Source: Urophycis tenuis
Lineage: Eukaryota > Chordata > Actinopteri > Gadiformes > Phycidae
DNA length: 64,000 nucleotides
Assembly (NCBI GenBank): GCA_036785325.1
Contig: JAXIVH010000128.1
Location: forward strand, 224,607-288,606
Reading direction: 5' to 3'
In this document: in pieces, positions 44,240 through 53,826 of the stretch
How the letters are laid out: the number at the start of each line of letters is the position of its first letter
Numbering within the stretch: the stretch's first letter is position 1
Made by a program: the position numbers and the translations under genes
The notes under the pieces: generated by a model
Database searches by the model: none
What the model saw: the letters and a program-made list of their open reading frames with translations, nothing else
What the model was told of the DNA's origin: nothing

Positions 44240-44290
44240 CTGAAGGGACTGGTGTCCCAGCTGGTGTTCCAGCCGGTTGACTGTTTGGAC
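44240..44290 (-). CDS. Cytoplasmic exon of SLAM-like receptor, copy 2 (predicted)
   Basis: A 51-base candidate exon on the minus strand between TTTTCTCCTCAG and GTCAGT, phase 1, encoding PNSQPAGTPAGTPVPS. It follows the transmembrane exon at 45108-45188 in matching phase. See the copy at 42246-42296. Which copy, or both, is used in the mRNA cannot be told from sequence. Confidence 0.55.
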
Positions 44291-44473
44291 CTGAGGAGAA
44301 AACCACATCAAAAAGTTAGTTACACAAAAATATTTTGTACCGCCTGTTTTGTGTTAGTTACATAATATTGCTGATAAGCATTCAGAAAATTAAATAATAA
44401 TTTCCTTAACATATTTATGGATAGATAATGGGATTTACAACAGTTGGAGAAAAGACACACTGCTGAAAATGGA

Positions 44474-44612
44474 CCCATTTGTGACATCACAGGTAGAAGA
44501 GTCCACCCCCTGGAAGGAGGTAACTGCTGTACTGGTCAACTGGTCTGGAGTTGATCCATCCATCAATCATCTGAGTGGACACCCCCTCACTTGTGATGTC
44601 ACAAAAGGGTTG
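44474..44612. mobile_element. Short palindromic-end repeat (MITE-like), copy 2
   Basis: Duplicate of 42479-42617, nearly identical over its whole length. Confidence 0.55.
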
Positions 44613-44859
44613 ATTTGAAACGGCTTGTAACGGCTCATGAACATGCACAACAACAGAATAAGATGAAGAACATGTATGTTGTTGAATGTAATCGCTGTCC
44701 ATAGCAATTAAGAGGAGAAGCACAGAAGTGACTGGTTGTATGCAATGTAGGCTCATGAAGCCAGGAGCAGCAAACCGGCTCTGAGAAGGTTCATAGCTTG
44801 AACCGACTGTGAACCAGCCCAGAAATGGATTGGCATTGGTGGGATTGGGATCAATAAAG

Positions 44860-45090
44860 TCAGTCTGTCTGTCTGTCTGTCTATCTATATGGTGTAGATA
44901 ATGCAAAAAAACACTCACATATACACTTTTTCAGACCATCAAATGTTTTCTTGATTTTTTGGGAAATTGTAAGCTGTGGAACTAAATCAGGAAAAAAGCA
45001 TAGGTCAACATTGGGGACAAGAATATATACACATAATATATATACATATATATATATATATACACATACACACGCAGTGAGCAAACGCTG
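44860..45090. repeat. Intron segment with short GTCT and TATA microsatellites
   Basis: (GTCT)n at about 44863-44882 and TATATACA runs at 45028-45070. A possible small exon (after TTCCACAG at about 44978) ends at a stop after SYNFPKNQENI, but the support is weak. Confidence 0.4.
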
Positions 45091-45107
45091 ATTGAATTGA
45101 CACTTAC

Positions 45108-45188
45108 AGAACTTAACCAGAACACAGACCACTGCTACTGCGAGTACCAATAAGAGGATGACCAAGATCACCACAATCAGGACTGGAT
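45108..45188 (-). CDS. Transmembrane exon of SLAM/CD2-family-like receptor
   Basis: Minus strand, between acceptor TTTTCACTCATTGCAG and donor GTAAGT, 81 bases, phase 1 at both ends. It encodes PVLIVVILVILLLVLAVAVV, then CVLVKF: about 22 uninterrupted hydrophobic residues followed by a basic residue, a classic type I membrane anchor. The phase fits the upstream C2 exons (each ends ...S plus one G). It would place the Ig domains outside the cell and the short Pro/Gly-rich exons inside. Confidence 0.8.
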
Positions 45189-46087
45189 CTGCAATGAGTG
45201 AAAATAGAAATGAACATTCACAAGTCACCATCATGGCATCCACATGCTAAGACACACTTTAAATACACATCCTTTGTCTGATCCTGAGGCCTTTGCAACA
45301 ACACACACTTTGCTTGCAAGCCAGGCTTCTTTGTGTTTCTTTACATGTGAAAAGCACAAACTAAAACAAGGTAGCAGACCTTATTATTCAACTAGCGGCC
45401 CTAGAAGAGGAGTACAACTGGAAACGTGCCATGCAGCCCCTAAGAATGTGACAGAGGCCTAACAACCACAACGCATTAAGAAGGAATGGGGACCAGAGGT
45501 GGTCAACGAACACACAGAGCGATTAGGAATCCTCTCTGTTTGGATGAGGTAGCTAGCTGGCCACTACAGCATTGCTAATACAAGTGCAGCCCATTGACAC
45601 ATTTACATCATATTTACATTTATATTTACACATTACAAATTACATATGTCTTTGGCCATGACGTTTAACGACCTACAATACAAAGCTCTGTTGTCAGTTA
45701 ATTTAGTATAAAAACATATACAAATAGATCCTGGCCTCCACATTAATGTTTACAGCAAAGTCAGAGAGTGTCATGTATCTGTGTGACCGTCTCAATGTTT
45801 CATATGGTCATATAGCCACTCACAAGTTGGACTGAACCATTTTCCTCATCACTTCCCCTCCACTGGCGTGACGTGTCTGAGCATCAACTCAGTGAGTGCA
45901 GAGATTTAAATTCACTTTGTCTTTTTTTGGGTGGACACTATTTTACAACTATCTTACAGTTACAACCAGATCTCAGGTGGACCTGCAACAGTTTTATATG
46001 CAATGGCTGCCTAGCAACAGAGGAGCGAAAATAATACGGATGACATTTAGCGTTGTTTTACAACGAGACACTATCGTCACGCACTTC
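45189..46087. other. Intron of SLAM-like gene, unique sequence
   Basis: No exon or transposon recognised. Confidence 0.45.
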
Positions 46088-47098
46088 AACTTACCGGTCA
46101 CTAACTCAATACCTAAACCACCTCTAGTCTAATACCCACGTCTAACCATCTCTAACTCAAGACCTTAACCACCTCTAGTCTAATACCCACATCTAACCAT
46201 CTCTAACTCAAGACCTAAACCACCTCTAGTCTAATACCCACATCTAACCATCTCTAACTCAAGACCTAAACCACCTCTAGTCTAATACCCACATCTAACC
46301 CTCTCTAACACAAGACCTAAACCACCTCTAGTCTAATACCCACATCTAACCATCTCTAACTCAAGACCTAAACCACCTCTAGTCTAATACCCACATCTAA
46401 CCATCTCTAACTCAAGACCTAAACCACCTCTAGTCTAATACCCACATCTAACCATCTCTAACTCAAGACCTAAACCACCTCTAGTCTAATACCCACATCT
46501 AACCATCTCTAACTCAAGACCTAAACCACCTCTAGTCTAATACCCACGTCTAACCATCTCTAACTCAAGACCTAAACCACCTCTAGTCTAATACCCACAT
46601 CTAACCCTCTCTAACTCAAGACCTAAACCACCTCTAGTCTAATACCCACATCTAACCATCTCTAACTCAAGACCTAAACCACCTCTAGTCTAATACCCAC
46701 ATCTAACCATCTCTAACTCAAGACCTAAACCACCTCTAGTCTAATACCCACATCTAACCATCTCTAACTCAAGACCTAAACCACCTCTAGTCTAATACCC
46801 ACGTCTAACCATCTCTAACTCAAGACCTAAACCACCTCTAGTCTAATACCCACATCTAACCATCTCTAACTCAAGACCTAAACCACCTCTAGTCTAATAC
46901 CCACATCTAACCCTCTCTAACTCAAGACCTAAACCACCTCTAGTCTAATACCCACATCTAACCACCTCTAACTCAAGACCTAAACCACCTCTAGTCTAAT
47001 ACCCACGTCTAACCATCTCTTACTCAAGACCTTAACCACCTCTACTCTAATACCCATGTTTAACCATCTCTAACCTAAAGCACCTAACCAACTCTACT
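46088..47098. repeat. 51-bp minisatellite in the SLAM-like gene intron
   Basis: About 19-20 copies of a 51-base unit containing ACCTCTAGTCTAATACCCAC, then CTAACCATCTCTAACTCAAG. Copies differ mainly by ACATCT/ACGTCT and CCATCT/CCCTCT. The ACGTCT variant recurs every few copies, hinting at higher-order amplification. The last copies at the right are degenerate. Confidence 0.95.
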
Positions 47099-47361
47099 CA
47101 CCTCTATGATCAACAGGAAAAATTAACACGATAGCAGCACCACAATTGCATTTTGTGAAGTCATAAAGATGTGCCAACATGAGGATTGTTGAAAATTAGA
47201 CATTTTAACACGTGTGTGGATTTCTTACGCAAATCCACATTTGAATGTTTGGACCACATTTTTATGACCTCTCAAATCCTATTTTACAAGTTTCAGACTT
47301 TTGCAACACATTTACCCTATTATGAGCCTTCATGTTTGAATACTCTCAACTAGTGACATAC

Positions 47362-47619
47362 CTGGACGATAGAGTGGATTTTCGTGGGACTCGCTAGCTT
47401 CACTGGTACTCCGAGAGGTGATCAGCCTACATGAGAAGTACTCTACAACATGAGTAACCATCATGTGTTTCAGCTCGTCACCCTTTGACCAATCTCCTTC
47501 ATTCTTCTTCCACTCGTAGGTGACCGGTCCCAGATCCTTGATGTCCGCAGTACAATTCAGAGAGCAATGGTCTTTACACGCCGGAGGGTGGACCTTTATC
47601 ACAGGTTTTGGAGGGTGCT
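47362..47619 (-). CDS. Ig C2-type exon of SLAM-like receptor, duplicate copy
   Basis: A 258-base exon, phase 1 at both ends, between acceptor CACATGACCAG and donor GTATGT. It encodes a C2 Ig domain: KPVIKVHPPACKDHCSLNCT, ADIKDLGPVTYEWKKN, EGDWSKGDELK, EYFSCRLIT. The cysteine pair and Trp are in place. It is about 95% identical to 49104-49361, with HMMVTHVV here versus GMKVTHVK there. Its partner V exon (about 48040-48240) is destroyed, so this exon either joins the upstream V-C2 unit as an extra domain or is unused. Confidence 0.8.
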
Positions 47620-48039
47620 CTGGTCATGTGAAAAGGACACAAGAACAGAGATGAGGTCTTCTGTATCTGCCCCCAGCCTCCCTGAGCCCTGAAGTACAGC
47701 ATCACATCCCACTATGTCAGATTGATGATAAAATGAGATAAAACCACACACCTTTTATTTCTACCTCTATGAATCCCTCATTGTATTTGTGGTTCATGTT
47801 GTGCAGTCTATCATTTCAAATTCAAATTCTGTCTGCATTGGTGAAGGAGCCATACCACCCTCTAGTGGAGACTTTAAGTTCTGCCCTCAGGACGCCGTGT
47901 TAAAACCCATCTACTACCTTCATATATGTCCCTCTGCATATTTGCAAACCACAGGTACAAGGTGAAGTTACATCGTGTTAATATCCAAGCTCTGCCTTTT
48001 CATTCCAGCCACCCTGCACTATCAGAGAGCATATTTTCA

Positions 48040-48245
48040 TTTCAATGTCTCTTAATGCCAAGGCCGCTATTCGTCTCCAAAGAGAACAAATGTTGATTCA
48101 TTCTCTCACGTTGGTGATCAAAAATTCTGTAACATTTCAAAGCCTTCCTCACGGCGTTTGAGGAGTGAGGCAGTTCAGTGTGAGATACCGAGTAGCACTC
48201 CCAGGATGGCCCACAAATCCACAGATCCACAAAGTGTCAAATCTG
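48040..48245 (-). pseudogene. Gutted signal-peptide and Ig-V exon remnant of the duplicated unit
   Basis: Minus strand. About 48213-48187 retains the end of a signal-peptide exon (encoding WAILGVLLG, cf. WAVLGVLLG in the intact copy) with its GT donor context altered. 48170-48090 matches intron 1 of the intact copy. 48087-48064 matches the last part of the V exon (FSLETN). Almost the whole V domain between these pieces is deleted. It is the damaged half of a local duplication whose intact half is 56097-56555. Confidence 0.75.
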
Positions 48246-49103
48246 TCGACTCACCTTGTCACTCGAAGTGAGCCTGAGGTGGGGAGGGGTGGAATGGGGG
48301 GGCTTATATTGACCAATCACAGGACAGGATTGCCACATTGCTTATCTTAGCTGGATACCTTGTACTGATAATTGCATCGCACCGTTGCATACTGGCTTGT
48401 AAGTAACATATTCAAACAAGCAGGGTCATGTCACTGGTTCCTAGAAGACTAAACTGTCAAATGAAAACTGATGATTGAAATCAGGAGGGAGGTTGGCCTT
48501 CATTTCCAGGTAGAAAGTTACTAGAGACTAATATATGCTGCTAGCGTTAGCCCCGGTGTGGATAGGAGAATACCCCATGAGAATGTTTAGTAGTCTCAAG
48601 CCTATAATTGGGACTCTCTTTTTGTATTATGTTGAGGGTTTGGAAGAATGATGGGAACAGGTTATGGCTAGTTAGCCTAACACAGAACAGAAACAGCCAG
48701 TTTAATTAACCTATTATTATCAGCCACCTAACATTATCAGCCATCTTAGATGGCCTATAATGTTTGAAATGCTAAACATAGACTTCTCATTGGCCTTAGC
48801 TATATCTTAGCACTATCGCCATAGTGCTATTGGGAAACAAAATAAATACGATCATAAGGCAACATTAACACGATAGCAGCACCACAATTGCACTTTGTGA
48901 AGTCATGAAGATGTGCCAACATGAGGATTGTTGAAAATGACACATTTTAACACGTGTGTGGATTTCTTACGCAAATCCACATTTGAATGTTTGGACCACA
49001 TTTTTATGACCTCTTAAATCCTATTCTACAAGTTTCAGACTTTTGCAACACATTTACCCTATTATGAGCCTTCATGTTTGAATACTCTCAACTAGTGACA
49101 TAC

Positions 49104-49361
49104 CTGAACGATAGAGTGGATTTTCGTGGGACTCGCTAGCTTCACTGGTACTCCGAGAGGTGATCAGCCTACATGAGAAGTACTCTTTAACATGAGTAAC
49201 CTTCATGCCTTTCAGCTCGTCACCCTTTGACCAATCTCCTTCATTCTTCTTCCACTCGTAGGTGACCGGTCCCAGATCCTTGATGTCCGCAGTACAATTC
49301 AGAGAGCAATGGTCTTTACACGCCGGAGGGTGGACCTTTATCACAGGTTTTGGAGGGTGCT
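49104..49361 (-). CDS. Ig C2-type exon of SLAM/CD2-family-like receptor
   Basis: A 258-base exon, phase 1-1, between acceptor CAAATGACCAG and donor GTATGT. It encodes the membrane-proximal C2 domain (CKDHCSLNCTADIKDLGPVT, YEWKKNEGDW, EYFSCRLITSRSTSEASESH). The order V without a disulfide, then C2 with extra cysteines, is characteristic of the CD2/SLAM family (CD48, CD244, Ly-9 and fish relatives), whose members bind each other between leukocytes. It follows the V exon at 56097-56390 in phase, across an intron that now contains the DIRS element and a SINE. The exact orthologue cannot be named. Confidence 0.85.
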
Positions 49362-49775
49362 CTGGTCATTTGAAAAGGACACGAGAACAGAGATGAGGTC
49401 TTACTATGGTTGTGTATCTACACTCCCTGTAGTACATTGTCACATCCCACTATGTCAGAATGATGATAAAATAAGAGAAAACCACACACTTTTTAACTCT
49501 ACCTCTATAAATCTCTCTCTCTCTCTCTCGCTCATTATTGTACATAGGGATGCACAATCTAGATATCACTATTATTATTCTTCACACCAAATTTCTGCAA
49601 TCAATGGAAGCTAAACAACTGAACCTCGAGACTTCATTTGAACAAAGGTCTTTTGCAAACTAAACACTTTTTGAGCTATTTGGGATTAATCATGCAAAAA
49701 ACTCCCATATAGATAATAACATTGAGCCTAGCCATTGTTACGTTTGAGTTCACTATTTGCTCTCCTGCTGTCAAC

Positions 49776-49918
49776 TGGACAGCATAGCTCAGTGGTAGAG
49801 TGTTCCTCAACCAGAGGGTTGGTGGTCCAATCCCCACCTCAACTAAATTTATCTCTATGATTACGGACATTACTATGCACAAGTAATACCTAGCGTGGAA
49901 TTACATTTTTCTAGTTGT
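49776..49918 (+). mobile_element. tRNA-derived SINE, copy 2
   Basis: The tRNA-like head (ATAGCTCAGTGGTAGAGTGT, then GGTTGGTGGTCCAATCCCC) is followed by the same body as the minus-strand copy at 6020-6168. The paralogous intron segment near 47780-47830 lacks it, so it inserted after the local gene duplication. Confidence 0.75.
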
Positions 49919-50030
49919 ATTTGTTTATCATTTCAAATTCTGTCTGCAGTCCAAGACAAGCTGAGGCCTTGGTGAAGGAGCCAGGCCACCCTCTGTAACG
50001 TTCTGCCCTAAGGACGCGCCGTGTTAAAAC

Positions 50031-50252
50031 TTTAGGTTATTTACATAACCCCGGTTCTCTGAGTAATATGAGTGAGATGTCTCACTATGGGATGCACGCC
50101 CCCGCTGCATACCTCAGAAGCATTTATCTCATTACGCCAATCCCGATTGGCTGGTGAAACGTGCCCGTCCGCACCAGGTAGTCCCACCTACCTTAAATAA
50201 CTCATGCGGACGGCATCACGTCATTCAAGATAAGCACCTCTTCTCACTCGCC
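50031..50252. repeat. DIRS left terminal repeat
   Basis: The outer 45 bases (TTTAGGTTATTTACATAACC...GAGTGAGATG) are unique to this end. From about 50076 (GTCTCACTATGGGATGCACG) to 50250 (CACCTCTTCTCACTCG) the sequence is the inverted copy of 55674-55850. This is the terminal repeat at the 3' (recombinase) side of the element. Confidence 0.93.
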
Positions 50253-50271
50253 CAAGCAAGAAGGGTTGTCT

Positions 50272-50370
50272 GGTGAGACATCTCACTCATATTACTCAGA
50301 GAACCGGGGTTATGTAAATAACCTAAAGTTCTCTTTCATAATATTCGTTTCGATGTCTCACTATGGGATA
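50272..50370. other. DIRS internal complementary region
   Basis: GTGAGACATCTCACTCATAT...GGGGTTATGTAAATAACCTAAA (50272-50326) is the exact reverse complement of the left outer end (50031-50083). GTTCTCTTTCATAATATTCG...CACTATGGGAT (50327-50369) is the reverse complement of the right outer end (about 55831-55873). In DIRS elements this region templates the joining of both ends into a circle. The two complements abut at 50326/50327, spelling the expected circle junction. Confidence 0.95.
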
Positions 50371-50416
50371 TGGTTGCTCCCGTATTGCCAGACAAGCTTA
50401 TCGAGCGTCCACCAAC

Positions 50417-51466
50417 CTACAGGAAAAGTACTCTGTTCGTTTCAGGACAACAAAACTGCGCGTGCCACGCACGGAGCAGAGACGTCCAGCATATAGAAAC
50501 GGACAAAAGTGAGAGGCGAGGACCAACTCGCCGCAGCACAAATATCCTGAACAGAAACCCCCTGAATAAGGCCCAGGATGTGGCCAAGCCCCGAGTCGAG
50601 TGCGCCCGCAGCCCCACAGGTGGCTGCAAACCCTGACTCGTATAGGCCAAGGCAATCGCCTCCACCACCCAGTGGGACAGGCGCTGCTTTGTGACAGGTT
50701 TCCCCTTATGAGGGTTAGCCCAGGAGACGAACAGCTGATCGCTCCTCCTGAAACCCCTCGTCCTATCCATATAAGTGCGCACCGCACGGACTGGACATAA
50801 CGCATGCGGCGACTGCTCATCTGGTGAGGCAGCAAAAGCCACAAGGTCAATCGGAGAATATGAGCCCACCACCTTAGGCACAAAAGCCGGGTTGGGCTTC
50901 AAAATCATCCTTACATCGCCCGGGAAGAGCTGAGCGCATGAGGAATGCACCGAAAGCGCATGAATGTCACTAACCCGTTTAGCCGAAGCCAGGGCCAGCA
51001 ACAACACTGTCTTGAGGGACACGTGTTTCAAGTCCGCCCCTTCCAGTGGCTCAAAAGGAGGGCCCTTAAGCCCCTCCAGAACCACCGCCAGATCCCATGG
51101 TGGTACCAATGGTCTGGACACGGGGAGAAGCCTGCGCGCTCCCTTCATAAAACGGCAAACCAGCGGGTGCTGGCTCGCTGTCTGCTTCCCAAACCCCACG
51201 TGGCAGGCGGCGATGGCCGCCAAATACACCTTAACCGTGGAGAAGGCTTTTCGTTTGTCAATCAGGTCCTGCAGGAATGACAATATCACACCTACCGGAC
51301 ACTGAAAAGGAATGTGGCCGTTTCCGTGGCACCACCCCTCAAACACTCTCCACTTACAGTCATACAGAGACCTAGTGGAGGAGGCTCGAGCACTCTGTAT
51401 AGTGGAAATCACCCGCTGTGAAAGACCCACAGCTGACAGATTTAACCACTCAGGGGCCAAGCCCAT
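50417..51466 (-). pseudogene. DIRS tyrosine recombinase, tyrosine out of frame
   Basis: The recombinase would insert the circular cDNA. From an in-frame ATG at 51464-51466 the frame reads MGLAPEWLNLSAVGLSQRVI, a core-binding-like region (SLYDCKWRVFEGWC), LALASAKRVSDIHAL with the first catalytic Arg (50975-50977), and LRAHSTRGLATSWALFRG with the HxxR box (His 50600-50602, Arg 50591-50593). After ALFRG the frame drifts. The expected C-terminal segment with the catalytic Tyr (codon 50493-50495, FVRFYMLDV) lies in another frame and ends at a TGA at 50442-50444. A one-base change in the G5 run at 50558-50562 explains this. All other hallmarks are intact. The frame stays open upstream to 53761, across the whole RT frame. 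Confidence 0.88.
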
Positions 51467-53808
51467 AGTGCCAGGCGCTCTGGGTGCGGATGGAAAACAG
51501 CCCCTCCCCCCTGCGACAACAGGTCCCTGCGCAGCGGGAGCTGCCAGGGCTGAGCGCACAGCAACTGATATATCTCCGCTAGCCAATGCATCGCAGGCCA
51601 ATGCGGAGCTATCAAAATCAGTTCGTGGCCGTACTCCCTCACTCTGAACAGGGTGGGGGGTATCAATGCCAGGGGGGGAAATGCGTAGAGACGCTCGCGC
51701 GGCCAGGCGTGCGCTAGTGCGTCTACGCCGAGGGGAGCATTCATGCTGCGCAGAGAGTAAAACAGCGCGCACTGCGCGTTGTCCCTTGATGCGAACAGAT
51801 CTACTGTGGCCCGACCGAAACGTGCCCATATCTGATCCACAATCTCCGGGTGCAGAGTCCATTCCCCGTATATTGGCCCGCCCCTGGACAACAGGTCCGC
51901 GCCCGTGTTCAGGACTCCCGGGACGTGCGTCGCTCTCAGAGAGAGGAGACGACCGCAACTCCACAGTATCAGTCTGCGTGCCAGCACATGCAACTGTCGG
52001 GAGCGTAATCCCCCCTGACGGTTGATGTACGCCACCGTCGTCGTATTGTCCGTCCTCACCAGGACATGATGACCAATAAGAGACGGAAGGAAGCGTTTCA
52101 GGGAGAGGAACACCGCTGAAAGTTCCAGAAAATTTATGTGAGACCGCTGGAGGTCCGCACTCCAGAGGCCCCTCACAGACCGGCCCTCGTAAATTCCGCC
52201 CCAACCTGTCAGGCTGGCGTCCGTAGTGACCACCTTCCTGGACAGGACAGAGCCCATGGGCACCCCATGAGTCAGAAAAGACGGGACTCGCCAGTGGCGC
52301 AGCGCCCTGGCGCACCCCGGTGTGACCAACACTCTCCGTGCGCCATGACGTACGGGATCTAGCCCGCATGAAGCAACCCAAAGCTGGAATTCCCTCATGT
52401 GGAGGCGACCCAGATGGACTACGAGAATGGCAGACGCCATCAGTCCCAGTAACCGAAGACACAATCTGAATTGAACAGACTTGCCCGGATGGAACAGCGC
52501 GAGGCATGCCCTGAAAGTTTCCACTCGGTCTGCCGACAGACGCGCTGTGAAAGCCACCGAGTCCAGGAATAATCCCAGAAAGATTATATCCTGTGCCGGG
52601 GACAACCTGCTCTTTTCTGCGTTTATCACGAAACCCAGATCGGATAGGTGTCGTACGAGAATACGCGTGTGCGCCCTGGCCTCCTGCTCCGATTGTGCCA
52701 ATAGCAGCCAATCGTCCAGATATGTGGCCAAGCGGATGCCCTGCCGCCTCAGCGGGGCTATTGCCGCTTCGGTGCACCGCACAAACACCCTCGGGCTTAA
52801 AGACAGACCGAAAGGGAGTACGCGGTACTCGTAACAGGTCCCCTGGAAAGCAAACCTTAGGTACTTTCTGTGGGGAGGATACATCGGGATGTGGAAATAC
52901 GCGTCTTTCAGATCGACAGAAGTGAACCAATCGCCCTGTCGCACAAGACGTAACAGGGATGCGTGTGTTAGCATCCTGAACTTGTATTTCCTGAGATATT
53001 TGTTCAGAGCACGTAGATCCAGGATAGGGCGAATTCCGCTCCCCCCCCGTTTGGGGACCAGAAAATACCTGGAGTAAAAACCGCTCTGACACTGTGCGGG
53101 AGGTACGACACAGATTGCTCCTTTGTTCAACAGTGAGAGGATTTCCTCTTGTAAAACGCGAGCTGACTCTCCCTGAGCCTGGGAGTGTATTAAACCGGCG
53201 AAAAGCGGGGGAACAGCGGCGAACTGCAGTCTGTAACCCCTCGCAATCGTCCTTACCACCCAGGATGAGGCTGCGAGTGCGGCCCATCTCTCCCATCTGG
53301 GGGAGAGGGTTGACACACATCGCAGTCCCCCCACCATGAGAGGCCCCAGCCGCGGTGCGGTGGCGACCTCTCCTGGCGGAAAAGTGACACGACCCCGGGG
53401 CGCCGCTGAGCGATTTTGCCGGGGAGGGCAGCGTAGCGGCGGGGTCCGCACGTTCCCCGTCCCGGGGAAAGCCGTGGCTTTCCCCCGAGGGGGGACAGCG
53501 GGTGTTGCCACCACGCTGTTTATATTCATTTTTGCATGTTTGTCTCTTATCAGCTGCGCCCTCGGCCTTTGGCCTGGATGCGGCAGCGGGACATGATTTA
53601 TTAGAACAAACATTTGTGTGGATGGGCGTGCTTTGGAACATGAGAGAGGGGCAACAGCTGAACCCTCTTGTCTCGACTGTCCGTTTCTCCCGGTTCGCTC
53701 TGGCACGGTCCGTGGCAGCCGGGAGACGGGGGCGTGGTGGGCCTCCGGGTGCACGCTCCATCGTGGAACAGGTGGCGCTGGAGAACGGGGAACGTCCAGC
53801 TGCATCAC
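51442..53808 (-). CDS. DIRS reverse transcriptase / RNase H / DAM-like methyltransferase
   Basis: An intact 788-codon frame. Residues about 200-450 are reverse transcriptase: FLVPKRGGSGIRPILDLRAL, FTSVDLKDAYFHIP, VLPFGLSLSPRVF and the catalytic YLDDWLLLA at 363-371. Residues 525-645 are RNase H, with Asp530 (TTDASLTGWGG), Glu562 (LELSAV), Asp587 (RTDNTT) and Asp638 (GADLLSRG). Residues 653-750 (TVDLFASRDNAQC, LYAFPPLALIPP, ILIAPHWP) match the domain annotated in DIRS elements as DAM-like methyltransferase. The frame begins 19 bases before the gag stop region ends, and it overlaps the recombinase by about 25 bases at its end. The true start is uncertain, and the first 190 residues are low-complexity. 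Confidence 0.93.
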   Translation of the reverse strand: MMQLDVPRSPAPPVPRWSVHPEAHHAPVSRLPRTVPERTGRNGQSRQEGSAVAPLSCSKARPSTQMFVLINHVPLPHPGQRPRAQLIRDKHAKMNINSVVATPAVPPRGKATAFPGTGNVRTPPLRCPPRQNRSAAPRGRVTFPPGEVATAPRLGPLMVGGLRCVSTLSPRWERWAALAASSWVVRTIARGYRLQFAAVPPLFAGLIHSQAQGESARVLQEEILSLLNKGAICVVPPAQCQSGFYSRYFLVPKRGGSGIRPILDLRALNKYLRKYKFRMLTHASLLRLVRQGDWFTSVDLKDAYFHIPMYPPHRKYLRFAFQGTCYEYRVLPFGLSLSPRVFVRCTEAAIAPLRRQGIRLATYLDDWLLLAQSEQEARAHTRILVRHLSDLGFVINAEKSRLSPAQDIIFLGLFLDSVAFTARLSADRVETFRACLALFHPGKSVQFRLCLRLLGLMASAILVVHLGRLHMREFQLWVASCGLDPVRHGARRVLVTPGCARALRHWRVPSFLTHGVPMGSVLSRKVVTTDASLTGWGGIYEGRSVRGLWSADLQRSHINFLELSAVFLSLKRFLPSLIGHHVLVRTDNTTTVAYINRQGGLRSRQLHVLARRLILWSCGRLLSLRATHVPGVLNTGADLLSRGGPIYGEWTLHPEIVDQIWARFGRATVDLFASRDNAQCALFYSLRSMNAPLGVDALAHAWPRERLYAFPPLALIPPTLFRVREYGHELILIAPHWPAMHWLAEIYQLLCAQPWQLPLRRDLLSQGGGAVFHPHPERLALWAWPLSG

Positions 53809-53826
53809 CGGTGAAGAGAGTGGCGA

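Noticed and set aside
44930..44985. Possible tiny terminal exon ending SYNFPKNQENI
   Set aside because: The acceptor is weak, there is no conserved signalling motif, and the splice phase was the only support.
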